Below are positions 33,061-45,420 of a DNA stretch of 64,000 nt, piece after piece; the first letter of the stretch is position 1, and each line of letters starts with the position of its first letter. Under the pieces are notes generated by a model that was not told the DNA's origin, did no database searches, and worked only from the letters and a program-made list of their open reading frames with translations. This DNA comes from Orientallactaga sibirica. Its lineage: Eukaryota; Chordata; Mammalia; Rodentia; Dipodidae. The stretch lies in assembly GCA_036365145.1 (NCBI GenBank), contig JAEOAD010000004.1, positions 52,851,001 through 52,915,000 of the forward strand, written 5' to 3'. A program made the translations under genes and the position numbers.

Positions 33061-34040
33061 ACTTTATATATATTAATTAATTTATTTAAATTATTAAGTA
33101 CAAACTTTGTATGAACACATATGTTGGTGCCATCATTCCCCTTCTCCCAGCCCCCACTCCATTGAGGGCCCTCCTTAGTGGAGTGCTGGTATTCACCATG
33201 GAGTTGTGGGTTATGAGTTGTGAGAGCAGTAGTCTGTCATTGTGGGGAGGGCAAAGTCTCAGGATATTCCCTCCTGTCCTGTGGCTCTAACATCGTTTTT
33301 TCCACTCTTCCACAAACTTCCCTAAGTCTTGGTTGGTGCTTTAAGTCTACTGTAGTGCTAAGATCTCAGCAGCTTCTGGATTGCTGCTTTGGTGTGTTTT
33401 GAGACTCTTCAGTGTCTTTCTCTGTCACCCTGGCGCAGGTCATCAGGCTCTCTGTGGAAGGAGCTCTCTTACTCATTGGCCAGTTCTTCCATGGTTTCAC
33501 TTGGGCTCTAGCTGTTGTGGGAGCAGTGGTTCTTCTCCTGCCAGGGACTCGGCTACCTATTATGGTTATTCTCAGTTCTTGCTGCTTTCTGGAAAAGATA
33601 AACAGATTCTTCAATGGGAAATGAGATCACTATAGGTTAAAGGAGAGAAGCATTGTTAATTTAGAGATTTTAATGGATATAGCCTCACTTTGGACCAAGG
33701 TTAGTGGGAGCTTCTCATTGAACTCAATGATCTTAGTCTCCATAGGGTTGGGACTTAGTTCCTACTTCTAGTTATGGTTCCATTCCACTGAGTGGATCTC
33801 TGAGCCAATCAGATAGCCATTGGTTAGCCACCTAGGCTGAGTGCCACTATTGCACAGGAATGTATATCTTGTTAGGCTTGTTGTTTTGGTATAGCAGTGT
33901 CCCCTGCTTGCTCACACTATTGCTGGCTATTTTCCTCCAGCAGTTTATGTAGCACTTTTCAGCACTATATGGGCACTGTCTTCCTTCCAGATTCAGCTGT
34001 GTCTCTAAATGTAACTTTATATATATATGAACATATTTGA
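33061..34040. mobile_element. LINE-1-like 3' UTR sequence
   Basis: TA-rich edge, then ccttctcccagcccccactc, tgtcctgtggctctaacatc, ctgccagggactcggctacc and the block cccctgcttgctcacactat...cctccagcag...gcactttt. The last block recurs, in the same orientation, at 37240-37340 and 44280-44350. Overlapping frames up to 84 codons are not genes. Assignment to LINE-1 is by memory of rodent L1 3' ends; orientation left open. Confidence 0.45.
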
Positions 34041-34474
34041 TTTTAGATAGAGTTTAATTTTGATATTTAACTTTCTCTGTCAATAGCCCACTCCCTGGAA
34101 AGAATATGTTATGTCTCTCTTCTATGCTTTTCTGATTCTTCCTTTATATCTCCCAATATCTTTAGTTAATCTGCTTGTTGGCTGACCTGCCTTAGATGTT
34201 GTTATTACTTGCGATCATGAGTAAGAATGAATGTATTTGATTCCCTCACATACTGTGTTTACTGTATTCTCCTGCACTGCTCTGCTTCTACCTTCTGGTG
34301 TTTTGGGTTGTAACCTTGAGTTACAAGTTTAGAATAACACATTTATACCTGTATATGTGAACATTTATTCAAAAGCGCTACCACACTTTGATGTCCTTGA
34401 GGACAATGTGGCTTTGATAGTTTCTGTGTGACTGTGCATATTTTCATTTCCATTATGTATACATGTACTTATAA
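34041..34474. other. Unclassified, probably LINE-derived
   Basis: T-rich sequence continuing from the preceding repeat. No gene recognised. Confidence 0.35.
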
Positions 34475-34687
34475 TTATTTTACTTATTTATATGATAGAA
34501 GGAGCTAGAAATTGAGAAAGAGAGAGAGAGGGAGAGAGAATGGGTGTGACAGGGCCTCCAGCTATTGCAAATGAAATCCTGACACATGCACCACCTTGTG
34601 CATCAGGCTTACATGGGCACTGGGGAATTGAACCTGGGTCCTTAGGCTTCACAAGCAAGCACCTTAACCTCTAAGCCATCTCTCCAG
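34475..34687 (-). mobile_element. tRNA-derived ID/B4-head SINE, antisense
   Basis: Left tail tttacttatttatatgatag, GA run, then acacatgcaccaccttgtgc, cactggggaattgaacctgg and the head complement gccatctctccagtac. Confidence 0.92.
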
Positions 34688-34737
34688 TACTGTACATGTA
34701 TTCTTACATTGGCAAGTTTAATACTTTTACATGCATT

Positions 34738-34936
34738 TATTTTATTTTATTATGCATTTGCATGCATGAATGTGTGAGCATGTGAGTGGGGGTGCAATTC
34801 AGGACTTCTCGCCATTGCAATCAAACACTAGATGTTTAATGCACCTCTTCGTGTTCAACTTATGTGGGACTTGAACCCATGCCAGTGGGCTTTGCAAGCA
34901 GTACCTCTTAATTGCTGAGCCATTTACCCAGCCCTT
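34738..34936 (-). mobile_element. Older ID/B4-head SINE, antisense
   Basis: Same order as the preceding SINE but diverged: tttattttattttattatgc, ctcgccattgcaatcaaaca, gggacttgaacccatgccag and gagccatttacccagccc. Confidence 0.8.
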
Positions 34937-35469
34937 TACATGTATTGTTAACTATTTGTTTGCTCTTGTGTTCATTTGAATTATCTGATTATTTGCAAGG
35001 TTTTTTCTACCATGTTTACCATGTTGTCTGTGGTTATTTTGAATAGTGGAATTTCAAAAGTGTTTTTTTTTTTTTTTTTTTCCATTTCTGGTTGATTTCC
35101 AGGACACTTCAGCAGCATAATGAGAAAGTGATAGAAGGCAGGAAGACTTGGTTGCTTGACTCCTATATGAGCAACTGGAATGGGTATACTGGTCTATATT
35201 GCCCAAATCCTAGGCACAAAGAGGTGTCAAGCTTCATGAGCAACTTTTTCTTTAGGAATATGCAGCTGTAGAAAATAAACATTTCCAATTTGGGAATTCT
35301 TTTTAAAGACATATTTTTTAATAAAATGCATTATGATAAAATGCAGACATAGTCAAAGATATTACATACCAAAGTGTAACACACTGGAAGCTCTAAATGC
35401 AGTTGAGTGAATTTGAAAGAGAGATAAATATGTGTGAGCCACATGACATATGATCTCTTTCCTCAACTA
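34937..35469. other. Unique AT-rich sequence
   Basis: A T-run lies at 35064-35082. No gene or named element recognised. Confidence 0.4.
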
Positions 35470-35480
35470 ATGTTTGACCT

Positions 35481-35616
35481 TTTTTTTTTTTTTTTTCCCA
35501 GCTCAGGCTGACGTGGGATTCACTATGTAGTCTCAGGGTGGCCTCAAACTCATGACAGTCCTCCTACCTCTGCCTCCCAAGTGCTGGGATTAAAGGAGTG
35601 TGCCACCACGCCTGGC
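35481..35616 (-). mobile_element. B1-type SINE, antisense
   Basis: T-tail then ccagctcaggctgacgtggg ... gtgtgccaccacgcctggc. Perfect target-site duplication ATGTTTGACCTTTT at 35470-35483 and 35617-35630, overlapping the tail. Confidence 0.96.
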
Positions 35617-35630
35617 ATGTTTGACCTTTT

Positions 35631-36041
35631 GTACATTATCAGGGCCCTGGCCATTATCAAACAAGACATTCAGTCACCTGACAATCATGTTACCTAAAAT
35701 TTCATATAAAGACAAATTCTTTCCTTTACAATGTAAATAATGTATTTGTTTTCTTTTTCTTGCCTTGTAGCAATGGCTACAATATCAATCACATGGCTGA
35801 ACAGAAATTAATTATAGCAGTAAGAGTAAACTTCCTTGCCTTGACTAAGAATTACAAAAAGCGTATGCATTTCAGAATGAGATATGTTAGTTTTTGAGGT
35901 TCCATTTCTGTCATAAACATAGGGCTATGCTTGCTATCTATCTCTTCTTTCCATGTTATCATTGTTAGTGTGTTGTTACTACTACTGTTGTTTTATTTCA
36001 AGAATGTAATAATTTAATGTAAATTATCAAAAATATTTAAT
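35631..36041. other. Unique AT-rich sequence
   Basis: Nothing recognised. Confidence 0.4.
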
Positions 36042-36173
36042 GTTAGCAGGGGTATGGTGGCACATGCCTTTAATCCTAGCACTTGGAGGCAGAAGTTGGA
36101 GGATCACTGTGACTTTGAGGCCACTCTGAGACTACAGAGTGAATTCCAGGTCAGCCTAGGCAAGAGTGAGGAC

Positions 36174-36208
<35 letters not shown>
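36042..36208 (+). mobile_element. B1-type SINE with A tail
   Basis: gttagcaggggtatggtggc ... ccaggtcagcctaggcaaga, then about 30 A. Flanks share taatgttagca / cctaatgttaaca, compatible with a duplicated target. Confidence 0.93.
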
Positions 36209-36209
<1 letters not shown>

Positions 36210-36735
36210 AAAAACCTAATGTTAACATATTTGTAATATTTTCTTAACATCAGCTTTTTTGTTTTTAAATTTTTGTTGTTTTGTTTTCAAGGTTCCTTTA
36301 TTAGCCATAAAGGAGCACAATGTCACTCAAATATTCAGATTTCTAAACCAAATTCATGTTGTGAATATTATTTTATTTTATTTTATTTTTTCACAGGAGT
36401 ACACACAAAATTGATTTATTTTACATTTTATGTGTGTGGCTACAAATGGGAAATTTTTACTGTGGTTCTCATTTTATCTCTCATAATAGAAGCAGCTGGA
36501 TCAGAAGAATTAGAAACATAGGGAGGAGGAAGAAGAAAGAGAAAAAGTAAATATTAACTTCAAAGTCCTTTTTATGGCTAACTTTTGTTCTGGAAGCTTG
36601 AAAGTTCTTAACTTACAGGAAATATGTTTTTAACTTAATGGATACACAATTAACATAGCCATATATTTGTATAACTGCATACTTAGTGTGGTTTGGAAAT
36701 CTAGGATTTTTTCTATTTTATTAAAATTTATTTAT
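36209..36735. other. Unique AT-rich sequence
   Basis: Contains an 82-codon chance frame (36273-36521). No motif. Confidence 0.4.
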
Positions 36736-37520
36736 TTATGTTAATTTTACATTCATATTGGTGCCTCCAGTAGCCTCCTCATATATTAATTATAAACCTT
36801 ACTGTGTGAACAAATCATGTTAGTCATGTTACTATCAGGTTATACTCTTATATCCCCTCTCCCCCACTCCCATCAATTTTAAAAAAATTATTTTATATGT
36901 TTTTGTCTTATCAGTTGATATTGGTTTTCCCTTATTTTCTTTTTCATATGTAAAGTAAAACAGACTCTCCAACCAATAATGAGAGCAGCTTTGGTGAAAG
37001 GGGGTATGAAAATTTGAGGTAATTTTTTTTTTTTTTTCTGTACAAGCCCACTCTTCACCAGAGAACACTGGGGACTTCTTTCTGAAGTCTGAGTTTCCAG
37101 ATCATAGTATTTTGACTTGGTTTCTAGTACCAGATTTCAGTTCTCCATATATATATTTACACTGAGCTGGCCTAATGAGAGAACAGTTGGTTATTCTGCA
37201 TTGGCCGCCTGCCGCCTGCACAAGTGTGTACTTCTTGACTGGGTGGTTGATTTTGTAGTCTGCAGGGTCCCCTGTTTATTCATGCTGCTGATGAACATTT
37301 TCCTCCAGATACTCCCATAGGGTTTCACAGCACTGTGAGGGCTAGCCAGGTAGGAGCTAGCTTCCCTTTCTGTTCCAGCATAGTATCCTCATGTCCTGTG
37401 ACTGCAGCTTGTGGTGCCTTTAGCAACAGGGTCTCACCTTTTAACTCTGACAAGTAATCAAGTATTTTGACAGTGGCCTGCATTGTTTTGGGGACCCCAT
37501 AGGTCTCTCTGGCCTTGTGA
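36736..37520. mobile_element. LINE-1-like 3' UTR sequence
   Basis: ttggtgcctccagtagcctc and cccctctcccccactcccat, then at 37195-37520 the blocks gcagggtcccctgtttattc, gtgagggctagccaggtagg agctagcttccc, cctgtgactgcagcttgtgg and ggggaccccataggtctctc. These match the order at 44280-44540. A T-run lies at 37023-37037. Confidence 0.5.
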
Positions 37521-38042
37521 TATTTTTAATGCTTACAGAAAACACAGTAATATCACCTGTCTCTTTCTCCTTACTGTTATTTGTGATTTTTCTTATTTCC
37601 TAATTTGTCCAGAAGCAGTTTATTTCCTCTATTAATCTTCTCAAAAATTAGCTATATGTTTTATTGATTTTTAAAATGTTTTTTGGTTTCTAATTTATTT
37701 AAGTTACTATGATTTTTATTTGTTTGCTTCTTAATTTATGGTGTGTTTATTCCCTTTTTGTTTCTTTAGAGATAACATGAGATCATTTATTTCAGTCATT
37801 TATTATATTCTGATTATAGATATTGTGCTATAAATTTCTCCTTGGGAATAATTTTTCTGTGCTCTACAATGTTTGATATATTGTGATTTTTACATTTTCT
37901 TCAGATAAAATCTAGCATTTGCTAGTACTTTTATTATTTTTTCTGAATTGTAATTTATAAGTATGTTATTTATTTTGTAATTACACAGGTTTTCAGATAA
38001 TGTTCTGGGCTTATTTTTCACTTCAATTCCATTAAAGGAGAA
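37521..38042 (-). mobile_element. Old LINE-1 ORF2-like sequence, antisense
   Basis: T-rich order gctatatgttttattgattt, atgatttttatttgtttgct, gatattgtgctataaatttc tccttgggaat resembles the antisense of ancient L1 ORF2. Decayed beyond any open frame. Continues after the inserted LTR. Confidence 0.5.
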
Positions 38043-38336
38043 TATGGTGGTTTGCATCTACCATAAACTCAAGTATTCAGAATGTTTGGTCCCCAGTTGA
38101 TGGTAACTTGGGAAGTAGAGCCTTCCTGGAGGAGTTTGTTGCTGGGCTTAGAACTGTAGGTTTATTAACCCTTAGCTTACCAGCATTAGTTCAGATTGTC
38201 CAGCCTCTGCTGTAATATCTTTCTAATGCCATCATGGAGCTTCCCCTTGAGACTATAAGCCAAAATGAAAACTTTCCTCCCATCAGCTGCTTTTGAGCTG
38301 GTTCTTTGTCTCAGCATTATGAAGGTAACTACAACA
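38043..38336 (+). mobile_element. MaLR LTR inserted in old LINE sequence
   Basis: 294 bp, from TATGGTGGTTTGCATCTACC to GGTAACTACAACA. Internal blocks match the 30.1-kb LTR: gaatgtttggtccccagttg atgg, catcatggagcttccccttg and agccaaaatgaaaactttcc. Flanks GAGAA (38038-38042) and GAGAG (38337-38341) are a likely 5-bp target duplication. Confidence 0.8.
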
Positions 38337-39560
38337 GAGAGCATACTTTGTTTTATTTGAGTCTTTTCATACTGATTTAGACCGCTTGACAATTTGCAAC
38401 AACATAGTACTTCTTATAAATATATGGATCAAGGGTCCTTATGGGTCGAACTGTCTTTTGTGATTAAGTTTTTACGTCATGTATTGTGAAGTTATGCTTT
38501 AGTTCCTTAAAATTAGGATTCATTTGTTCTGTTGTGAAATGGGCTCATTTTTTCTTTATGCAATGACTTTTGTATTTTATTATTTGTAATTCTCAATCTA
38601 ACACATGTTTTACCATATATTAATTGGCTATAATTATTTTAAATAAATATTAGCATAATATGTTCTCTATCCTCTCACTGTATTTGTATCTATTTTAAGT
38701 GTGTATCATATGTGAACTACAGAGTTGTGTCCTAAATTTGAACACTATAACATTTTTTCCTTTAAATTAGTGTTTCACCTAATGGAAAACTAGACATGGG
38801 TCAACAGAAATTCATCATCTTCCTCTATTTTCTTTTTGCACAATTTTCCATTCAGCTTTTCAGCTGTTTAGTTTCATTCCCCATTATCTCCTTTTGAACT
38901 GTTGTCATCCACATTTTACTTCTACATGTCTCAACAGGTAGTTATTACTATTGAATTAAGTAGTCAATTATCTTTTTAAAATAATTCATTGTTTATATCC
39001 ACTGATGTCGACACTATTTACTGTTTTCTTCATTAATCTGTTTGGATCCAGATGTACACTTAGTATGATTTTTCTTTTGCCTCAAAGGATAAAGGAGCAC
39101 AGTTGCTACCGTGATGTATTCATTCTTTCTCTGTCTTTTTAACACTTGTAAAATTCTTTGGACTTTTTTTTTTTTTTCCATTCACTGGTCTGAAATTATT
39201 GTTACACTGACTCTTGGCTCAAATTGTTTTTGAAGACGTCTGCAGTATTCTTTTCATAGTTCCTATATACAAAAGTGACTTTTTCTTTTGCAGTGTATAA
39301 GATATTCTATTTATTACTAGTTTGAAATAACCTGTTCATTATAGGCTTTGAAGAACTTTTCTTATATTTATATATTTCTTATATTTACATTTCATTAGCT
39401 TCTCTGTCAAATTTGGAAAAATTTCCCCACTATTGTTGTCTTAAAATTTTATTATTCCCATCCTCCTTTCACTTTAAAGATCTAATAATGTGAAAAACCA
39501 GTCACTTCAGTATTCCTACAACTTGTCAATAAATTCTGTGTCCTTTCCGGCCCCTTTCTC
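38337..39560. other. T-rich sequence, probably old LINE-derived
   Basis: Strong T bias over A on the plus strand, no open frame, and no young repeat. Consistent with a decayed antisense LINE but not proven. A T-run lies at 39164-39177. Confidence 0.4.
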
Positions 39561-39564
39561 TCTT

Positions 39565-39685
39565 TGTTTTTTGTTTGTTTTTTGAGCTAGGGTTTCATGT
39601 CTCAGGTTGGCTTGCAACGCATGGGAATCATCCTACCTTGTCTGCCAAGTGCTGGGAATAAAAGTGTATGCCACCATGCCTGGCT
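39565..39685 (-). mobile_element. B1-type SINE, antisense, diverged
   Basis: gttttttgagctagggtttc, ctcaggttggcttgcaacgc, ccaagtgctgggaataaaag and gccaccatgcctggc. Shortened relative to full-length B1. Confidence 0.88.
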
Positions 39686-40542
39686 TCTCTTTTCTTATTT
39701 TGGGTAAAATCTGTTGCTTGAAGTTCACTTATCCTTTATCTTGCCATTTCTAATCCATTGTTCAGCTAATTTCTTATATAAATATTTTTTCTTACTTGAA
39801 GTATATGATTTTTACATCTATAGGCTTGATTTTAGTTTTTATTTATGTCATCAATGTCTCTACATAATCACCTTTTAACTTGTTAAAGATATGGAATAGT
39901 CATTTAAAAATATTTCTATCAGTTGTATGTTTTATAAGTTTGGGTTGACTTAATTTTCTGTTCTATGTTTTTAGTTATACATCTATTGTATTGTTTCTTT
40001 GTGTGCTGATAATTTGTTATTTTGTTATATTTGTATAGATGGAAGATATTGATTTATGGCATTTTCATCAAAATCTTGTACTAAAATTTGGTTGTTACTT
40101 AGAAACACTTTGAGCCTTTGAGATCTTGCTGTAACTTTTGTGAGCAGAACCAAAGCAATCTATAGTCATAGCTATTTTTCTACAATACTTTGGCAAACCT
40201 TATGATCAGCTTTTCTACTGTTGGTGAGAATAGTAATAACTTTGGTCTTAGTGAACTCCTGTGGTGTTTCCATCTGCTTCTTCTGAATGGCTCTTTCATG
40301 TACTTTGAAAGCTTCTCAACATGCATGTATTCCTTATACTCAGCTGGAAGTTAACAGGGTGCTCCATATATTTCTGGAATTCTCTCTATCTCTCTCTGGA
40401 TTTTATTTTCTCATTTTCTTGCACTGCAGAGTCTGGTGAACTAGGCCTTCCCAAAATTTTTACTGAAAGTCTCCTGTTTTTATTTTGGATGAGAATTAGG
40501 CGTCACTGCTTTAGAGCAGCATGACTGACCACATGGGATTAG
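39686..40542. other. T-rich sequence, probably old LINE-derived
   Basis: Same base bias as 38337-39560. The 67-codon frame at 40321-40524 shows no motif. Confidence 0.35.
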
Positions 40543-40946
40543 TGTTACGGCTTAGACAAGAAGTGTCCCCCAAAAGGCTCATTTGTTGAACGCTGAGTGA
40601 CAGATGGTTGAATCATGAGGATGATGTCATCAATGTATTAACTCATTGATGAGTTTCCAGCTGAAAGGGATCTAGGATTTATGACCAAGTTGGAGGAAGT
40701 AACAGGTGGCATGACTTTGAAGGATATATCTCGTCCTCAGACACTGTCCCCTCCACTGCTTTCTGATGCTACAAGGCAAACAGTTCTCTTCTGTCATGAC
40801 CTTATGCCATGATATTTCTGCCTTACCATAGGCCTAGGATCAGGTCATGGACTGACACTGTTGCTACACAATGAGACAAAAGAAAACTTTTCTCCTTGAA
40901 ACTGCCTTTCTCTGATGGTTTGTTGAGTGACAAGATGACTGACACA
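40543..40946 (+). mobile_element. MaLR-type solo LTR
   Basis: 404 bp from TGTTACGGCTTAGACAAGAA to GATGACTGACACA. It contains aaaggctcatttgttgaacg, aactcattgatgag and a 3' region with ggtttgttgagtgacaagat. Same broad subfamily as 638-1118, opposite strand. Confidence 0.7.
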
Positions 40947-41112
40947 GACTCCTCACTGTGAAGTATTTCAGTGATTTCTTCAACGATCTGTTGACTAGCT
41001 TAATTTTGGAACAATGGTTTATCTTTTCTATATATATTATATTATATTTTCTATATATATTTCTAAATAGTATTAGAGACTAACAGCATAAAACTCAATA
41101 TTTTTCTAATAT
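40947..41112. other. AT-rich unique sequence
   Basis: Nothing recognised. Confidence 0.4.
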
Positions 41113-41290
41113 TCATATTTATTTATGAGAGAGAGAAAGGGGCATCATGTCAGGGACTCCAGACACTTCAAAAAAACTCCAGATGCATGTGCCACCATGT
41201 GTACCTGGATTATGTGAGTATTGGGAAATTGAACCTGCATCCTTAGGCTTCACAGGCAAATGCCTCAACTGCTAAGCTATCTCTCCAGCC
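41113..41290 (-). mobile_element. tRNA-derived ID/B4-head SINE, antisense
   Basis: catatttatttatgagagag, ccagatgcatgtgccaccat, tgggaaattgaacctgcatc and gctatctctccagccc. Confidence 0.92.
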
Positions 41291-41341
41291 CAAAAGTGAA
41301 TATTTTAGATGTAATAAATGATTAGTCAAAAATATCTCAAG

Positions 41342-41478
41342 AACCAGGCATGGTGGTGCATGCTTTTAATCCCAGCACTCAGGAGGCAGAGGTAGGAGGA
41401 TCACTGTGAGTTTGAGGACACCCTGAGAATACAGAGTGAATTCCAGGTCAGCCTGGGCTTAAGTGAGACTCTACATCG

Positions 41479-41513
<35 letters not shown>
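41342..41513 (+). mobile_element. B1-type SINE with A tail
   Basis: aaccaggcatggtggtgcat ... gtgagactctacatcg and about 35 A. A near-complete element. Confidence 0.95.
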
Positions 41514-41514
<1 letters not shown>

Positions 41515-41950
41515 AAAGATCATTACAGGAAAGTCATTGATGAGTCAGACAGTCCTCTGACATACAGATTCTCTACTCCAGAATGAAGAAACATTGCTTT
41601 TGAGTTCTGTATCAGCTATAGTAGTGTCTATAGATAGTGTTTTACTAATTTTGAGTGTCTTTTTCCCTGAGAGACATGTGAAAGCTGAAGTTCTGTGGAC
41701 ATAGATGGGAGAAAGAAGCAGAAATCCACTGGTTCTGTACATTTACTTCCAACTGGATCTTTTAATTTCACCCCCTTGCTCATTTTTATCTTTATTTATA
41801 CTTTGCCCTTTCAAATCCTCAACCTCTTTGGAGTTTTTCTGAGTTTATGAGATCCTTGTCTTTGGCTACCATACAGTCTGAATGGACCTTGTTTGTTATA
41901 CTTTGTGAATTTCTAGTCAACTTTATGATTTCTTTAGAACTTGTTTCTAT
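41514..41950. other. Unique non-coding sequence
   Basis: No motif-bearing frame. The 65- and 66-codon frames are chance. Confidence 0.4.
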
Positions 41951-42610
41951 TTTTTTAATTTTTATGTTTAACATTTTCAAATGTCTACATGCTATATTTT
42001 TCTCAACCCCCGATTACCCTCTCTTATTCTCTTTCTTCACCCATTAATTACCCTTCTTTGAAATTAAATACATCCTACTTCCATGCCTTTCTTTTTAACC
42101 ACTGAGTTAAATTAGGGTTGTTTACATGATTATAGGTGGGAAGTTATTTACTGGAGTAAGGGCAATATACGAGTGGCAACTACTTTTAAAAACATGAGTT
42201 CCCCATCTCCCAGTAATCATTTGCTGCCATTAGCTCCTGTGGAGGTGTGGCTCTTACTAACTTTTCCTCCATCTATGATGAAATACTGATAGATTCAATC
42301 TTGTCCAGGAATCATTGCTGTGGATTGGTGAGTACAATGCCTGTGTCATATTCAGAAGAGAGCATTTCACCGTACTTCTCCCATCCTCCTCTTATATTTT
42401 TTTGCCCCTCTTCTATGAGGTTCCCTGATCATGGAGGTGTCCTTTATTGGGCTGAGCACATATACAAAAAATACACAATGGACACTTATTCTTGGCAATT
42501 TTGGTAGTTATGCATTTCTGCATTATCCTCTGGCCATTGTTGAAACTACTGTGTTCCAGGCTGAAAGCAGCACTAGTTTATGAGAACAGATATAAGTATT
42601 TAAAAGGCAA
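41951..42610. mobile_element. LINE-1 (Lx-like) 3' UTR sequence
   Basis: CT-rich start, aactgagttaaattagg-type block, then gagttccccatctcccagta, catttgctgccattagctcc tgtggaggtgtgg, gtcatattcagaagagagca tttcac and ttccctgatcatggaggtgt. I recognise this series from rodent LINE-1 3' regions. The 86-codon frame (42247-42507) is inside it. Confidence 0.55.
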
Positions 42611-43139
42611 TTTGACATGCTTTCTGTTTTGATTTCCTATTTTGTTTTCATATTTTATACATTTATTATTGTAAATATTTACTTTATATTAGTTTAATTG
42701 ACTCCAGAAGAGTAAGTGATAATTGTGTTTAGTGAATGGAGCACCTGAATACAAAAGTGATATATGAGGAGGGTAGGTTGGGTAGAGGATGAGATTCGCT
42801 ATAAAGTGCTTGACTTGCCTAGCATGCTGAGGTTGCCAACAACTCACCCCTACACGCGGGCATGTGCGCAAGGCATTTGTTTGAACAAGATCATCCCTAC
42901 TTCACAAAAGTAAGTAGATTGAGGATTTAATAAAATAAAAAGTAGAAACCTATTAGGAATTTTTGCTAATGTGGAACAGGTAATTTTAAGGAAAAAAAAA
43001 AAGTAGAGTGACAATGAACAGCAAGAGGAAAGGAGAGATTCGAGCAAATAAGGAGTTAAAAAATACACAATTTAATGTCAGTGTATTAGTTGCTATTGCT
43101 GTCATAACAAATGAGCTGCTGGAACAATGCCTAAAGTTT
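42611..43139. other. Unique sequence
   Basis: Nothing recognised; A-run at 42991-43002. Confidence 0.4.
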
Positions 43140-43195
43140 TTGATGTATGTGTGTGTAATGTGGGTACATGAGTGTATGCATGTTTATGTGTGTAG

Positions 43196-43234
<39 letters not shown>

Positions 43235-43375
43235 GTGGTGGCCAGAAATCTATGTTGAATGTCTTCCTATATCTTTCTGTGCCTTATTTCTTGAGAGAAA
43301 ACCTTACCAGTTTGGTGCATTTTTTCTCCTAGACAGACTACCTCTGAATTCTTACCTATTTTCTCATTAAAGTAG
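43140..43375 (-). mobile_element. B4-like SINE, antisense, with (TG)n
   Basis: tgtgggtacatgagtgtatg, the TG run at 43197-43230, then ggtggccagaaatctatgtt gaatgtcttcc and ttatttcttgagagaaaacc follow the antisense B4 order. The open 120-codon frame over it is a by-product of the TG run. Confidence 0.5.
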
Positions 43376-44099
43376 GTCAATAAAGTGATAATAAGAACCT
43401 AAGGGGAAGAAAGGAATAAGTAAAAAGCTTTAAATTTAGGATCCAACTTGACAGTTTTTCTTCCTCTTATCTAGTCCTTTTCTGAAGCTTCTTAGCTTGT
43501 AAAATTAAAGGCCACCTCTCTAGCAGAAAGCACTTCTAGAGAGAATAAAATGGTAGGGGAAAATTGCAGTGATAATGTGGGTTTTGAGAGTGTTAGAGCC
43601 TATCTGGACTCTGGATAAGATTAGCTTAGGGGTAAGAGTGCTGGACACTTGTCATTGAAACTTTGTAAGTCAGTGACTTTTTTAGTCCATTGTCTTGTGA
43701 TTCTCAAAGAGTAAGTACAGACATGACAGGAAGGCAAGTTTACTTATGTTTTATTTGAATTGTTATATTTAGTTATTTAGAAAAGAAAGTGGAATAAAAC
43801 CACAAAGCAAATGTTAAGCAGAAAAGCTCATGAACTAGGAGGAGTCCCAGCAGATGCATGGTACTGAGCATATCCAGGGTGGATCTGCCCCGTTGCTTAA
43901 TCCCCTTTGAAAATGTACTTACTACCTCCTACTTGACTCTAAATCTGGTCAATCTGAAAATGGAGATTGCCTATCATACCCACTTAAAGTCTCTTTTAAT
44001 AGGCAAGAACTATCTGTCGTTATTTTTTTTTCAGAAGTACTTTATAAGACTGCATCTGTCCTGTTTCTATTTCATACAATAATACAGAGACTGTCAAAC
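43376..44099. other. Unique non-coding sequence
   Basis: No gene recognised. Confidence 0.4.
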
Positions 44100-45115
44100 T
44101 CCTCTTGGGGGTGACTGGATTAAAAAGGGAAGAAGAAGAGGACTGCATGGATAAAAAATTTGCTCCTGTGGAGCAGACCTCAAATCCAGTTAGAGAGCAG
44201 ATGGTTCTTGGTTACTTCCATAGCAAGCATGCCACTAATGCAGTAGTGGACACATGTTGCCTAGGTCACCAGCTTGCAGGATCCACTGCTAATTAAGACC
44301 ATCAATGACTATTCTTCCCCAGAAAGGTGCATAGCACTTTCCAGCACTGTGATTTCTAGTCATCAGGGAAGAGCCTTCCAACTCAGTTCTAGCTTGATTT
44401 CTCAGTGTCCTGTAATCAAAGCATGTGGTGTATTAAGCAACAGGGGCTTACTATCTAGTTCAGGCTGTCAACCAAGAGCCTTAGTACTAATATTTATTGT
44501 TGTAGACACACCAATAGCTTCACTGACCAACAACTCACTTGGAGGTATCCCAAACCTGACACTTAAGATTTTCTGTAGCAACCTATGGCTTCTAGGCATA
44601 GCATTTATACCCCCACAGTGTACTTCTGCCCAAATGTTTTTAATCCTTTAACTTATACTGAACTCACTCTCCATTAGAGAACCTGTTTTTCTTTTTCAGA
44701 AAGCAGTGAGAATTGCAGACAACCAAAATCTACAACAAGACAAGAATAGATAGCTGGCTCCCTGGCAGATGATGAACCACCCCTCACACAGCGGCTAAGT
44801 CCCAGGAGAAATCACAGAGGAACTGGCAAGATGAGTAAGTATGCTGCTTCTATACTGAGCCTGACAACCAGGCTGCAGGGTGATGGATACAGACACTGAG
44901 GATACTCAAAACATACCAAAGCAGAAATCCAGAAGCTGCTGAGACCTCAACAGTAAAGTAGACTTAAAGCAACCCATCAAGGCTCAGGGAAAAGGGGGAC
45001 AGAAAGAATGAAAGATCCACAGGGTGGGAAGGAATATCCAGGGACACTGCCCTCAGTGGAATGGGGGACACGGAGGAAGGAAGTGATGGCACCAGCACAT
45101 GTTGTGTCCATACAA
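44100..45115 (+). mobile_element. LINE-1-like 3' end, sense
   Basis: 44280-44690 shares the block order of 37195-37520 (ttccagcactgtgatttcta, gtattaagcaacaggggctt). Then come ctctccattagagaacctg ttttctttttcag and a 400-bp section that matches 62505-63015 (gagaattgcaga, ccaaagcagaaatcca, gactta, ggctcaggga, ggcaccagcacatg). No ORF2 sequence precedes it that I can recognise. Confidence 0.55.
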
Positions 45116-45420
45116 AGTTTCATATATGCATATATTATATTCCAATATAAATATTAGACCTTTATGCTATATATGTACATATATATTAGTTTGGATTAAC
45201 CCTCCTTCTACCACATCTTGTCTGTCATTCACCTCTTTTGACCCCATTTAGACCATTCTATCCCTAGTATTTCACTTGTACATGTACTTATCTACTATCC
45301 CCTCCCCTAAGTCCTCCCCGCTTCTACTTTCCTCCTAGCCTCTTACTAGCTTTCTGCTAGTTTTATAGGTTCCTTCATAAATGAAAAAGAAAAGGAAAGA
45401 GAAACTAAAAGAAAGTTATA
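45116..45420. other. AT- and CT-rich sequence, possibly LINE-derived
   Basis: TA-rich run and a CT-rich stretch (cctcccctaagtcctccccg). No gene. Confidence 0.35.

Noticed and set aside
33366..33635. Overlapping 82-, 84- and 70-codon frames
   Set aside because: Located in a repetitive LINE-1-like 3' UTR. The hydrophobic stretch in one frame (about 33412-33624) is not supported by any gene context.
43008..43370. 120-codon plus-strand frame with a Cys/Val repeat
   Set aside because: The Cys-Val run is just the (TG)n microsatellite translated.
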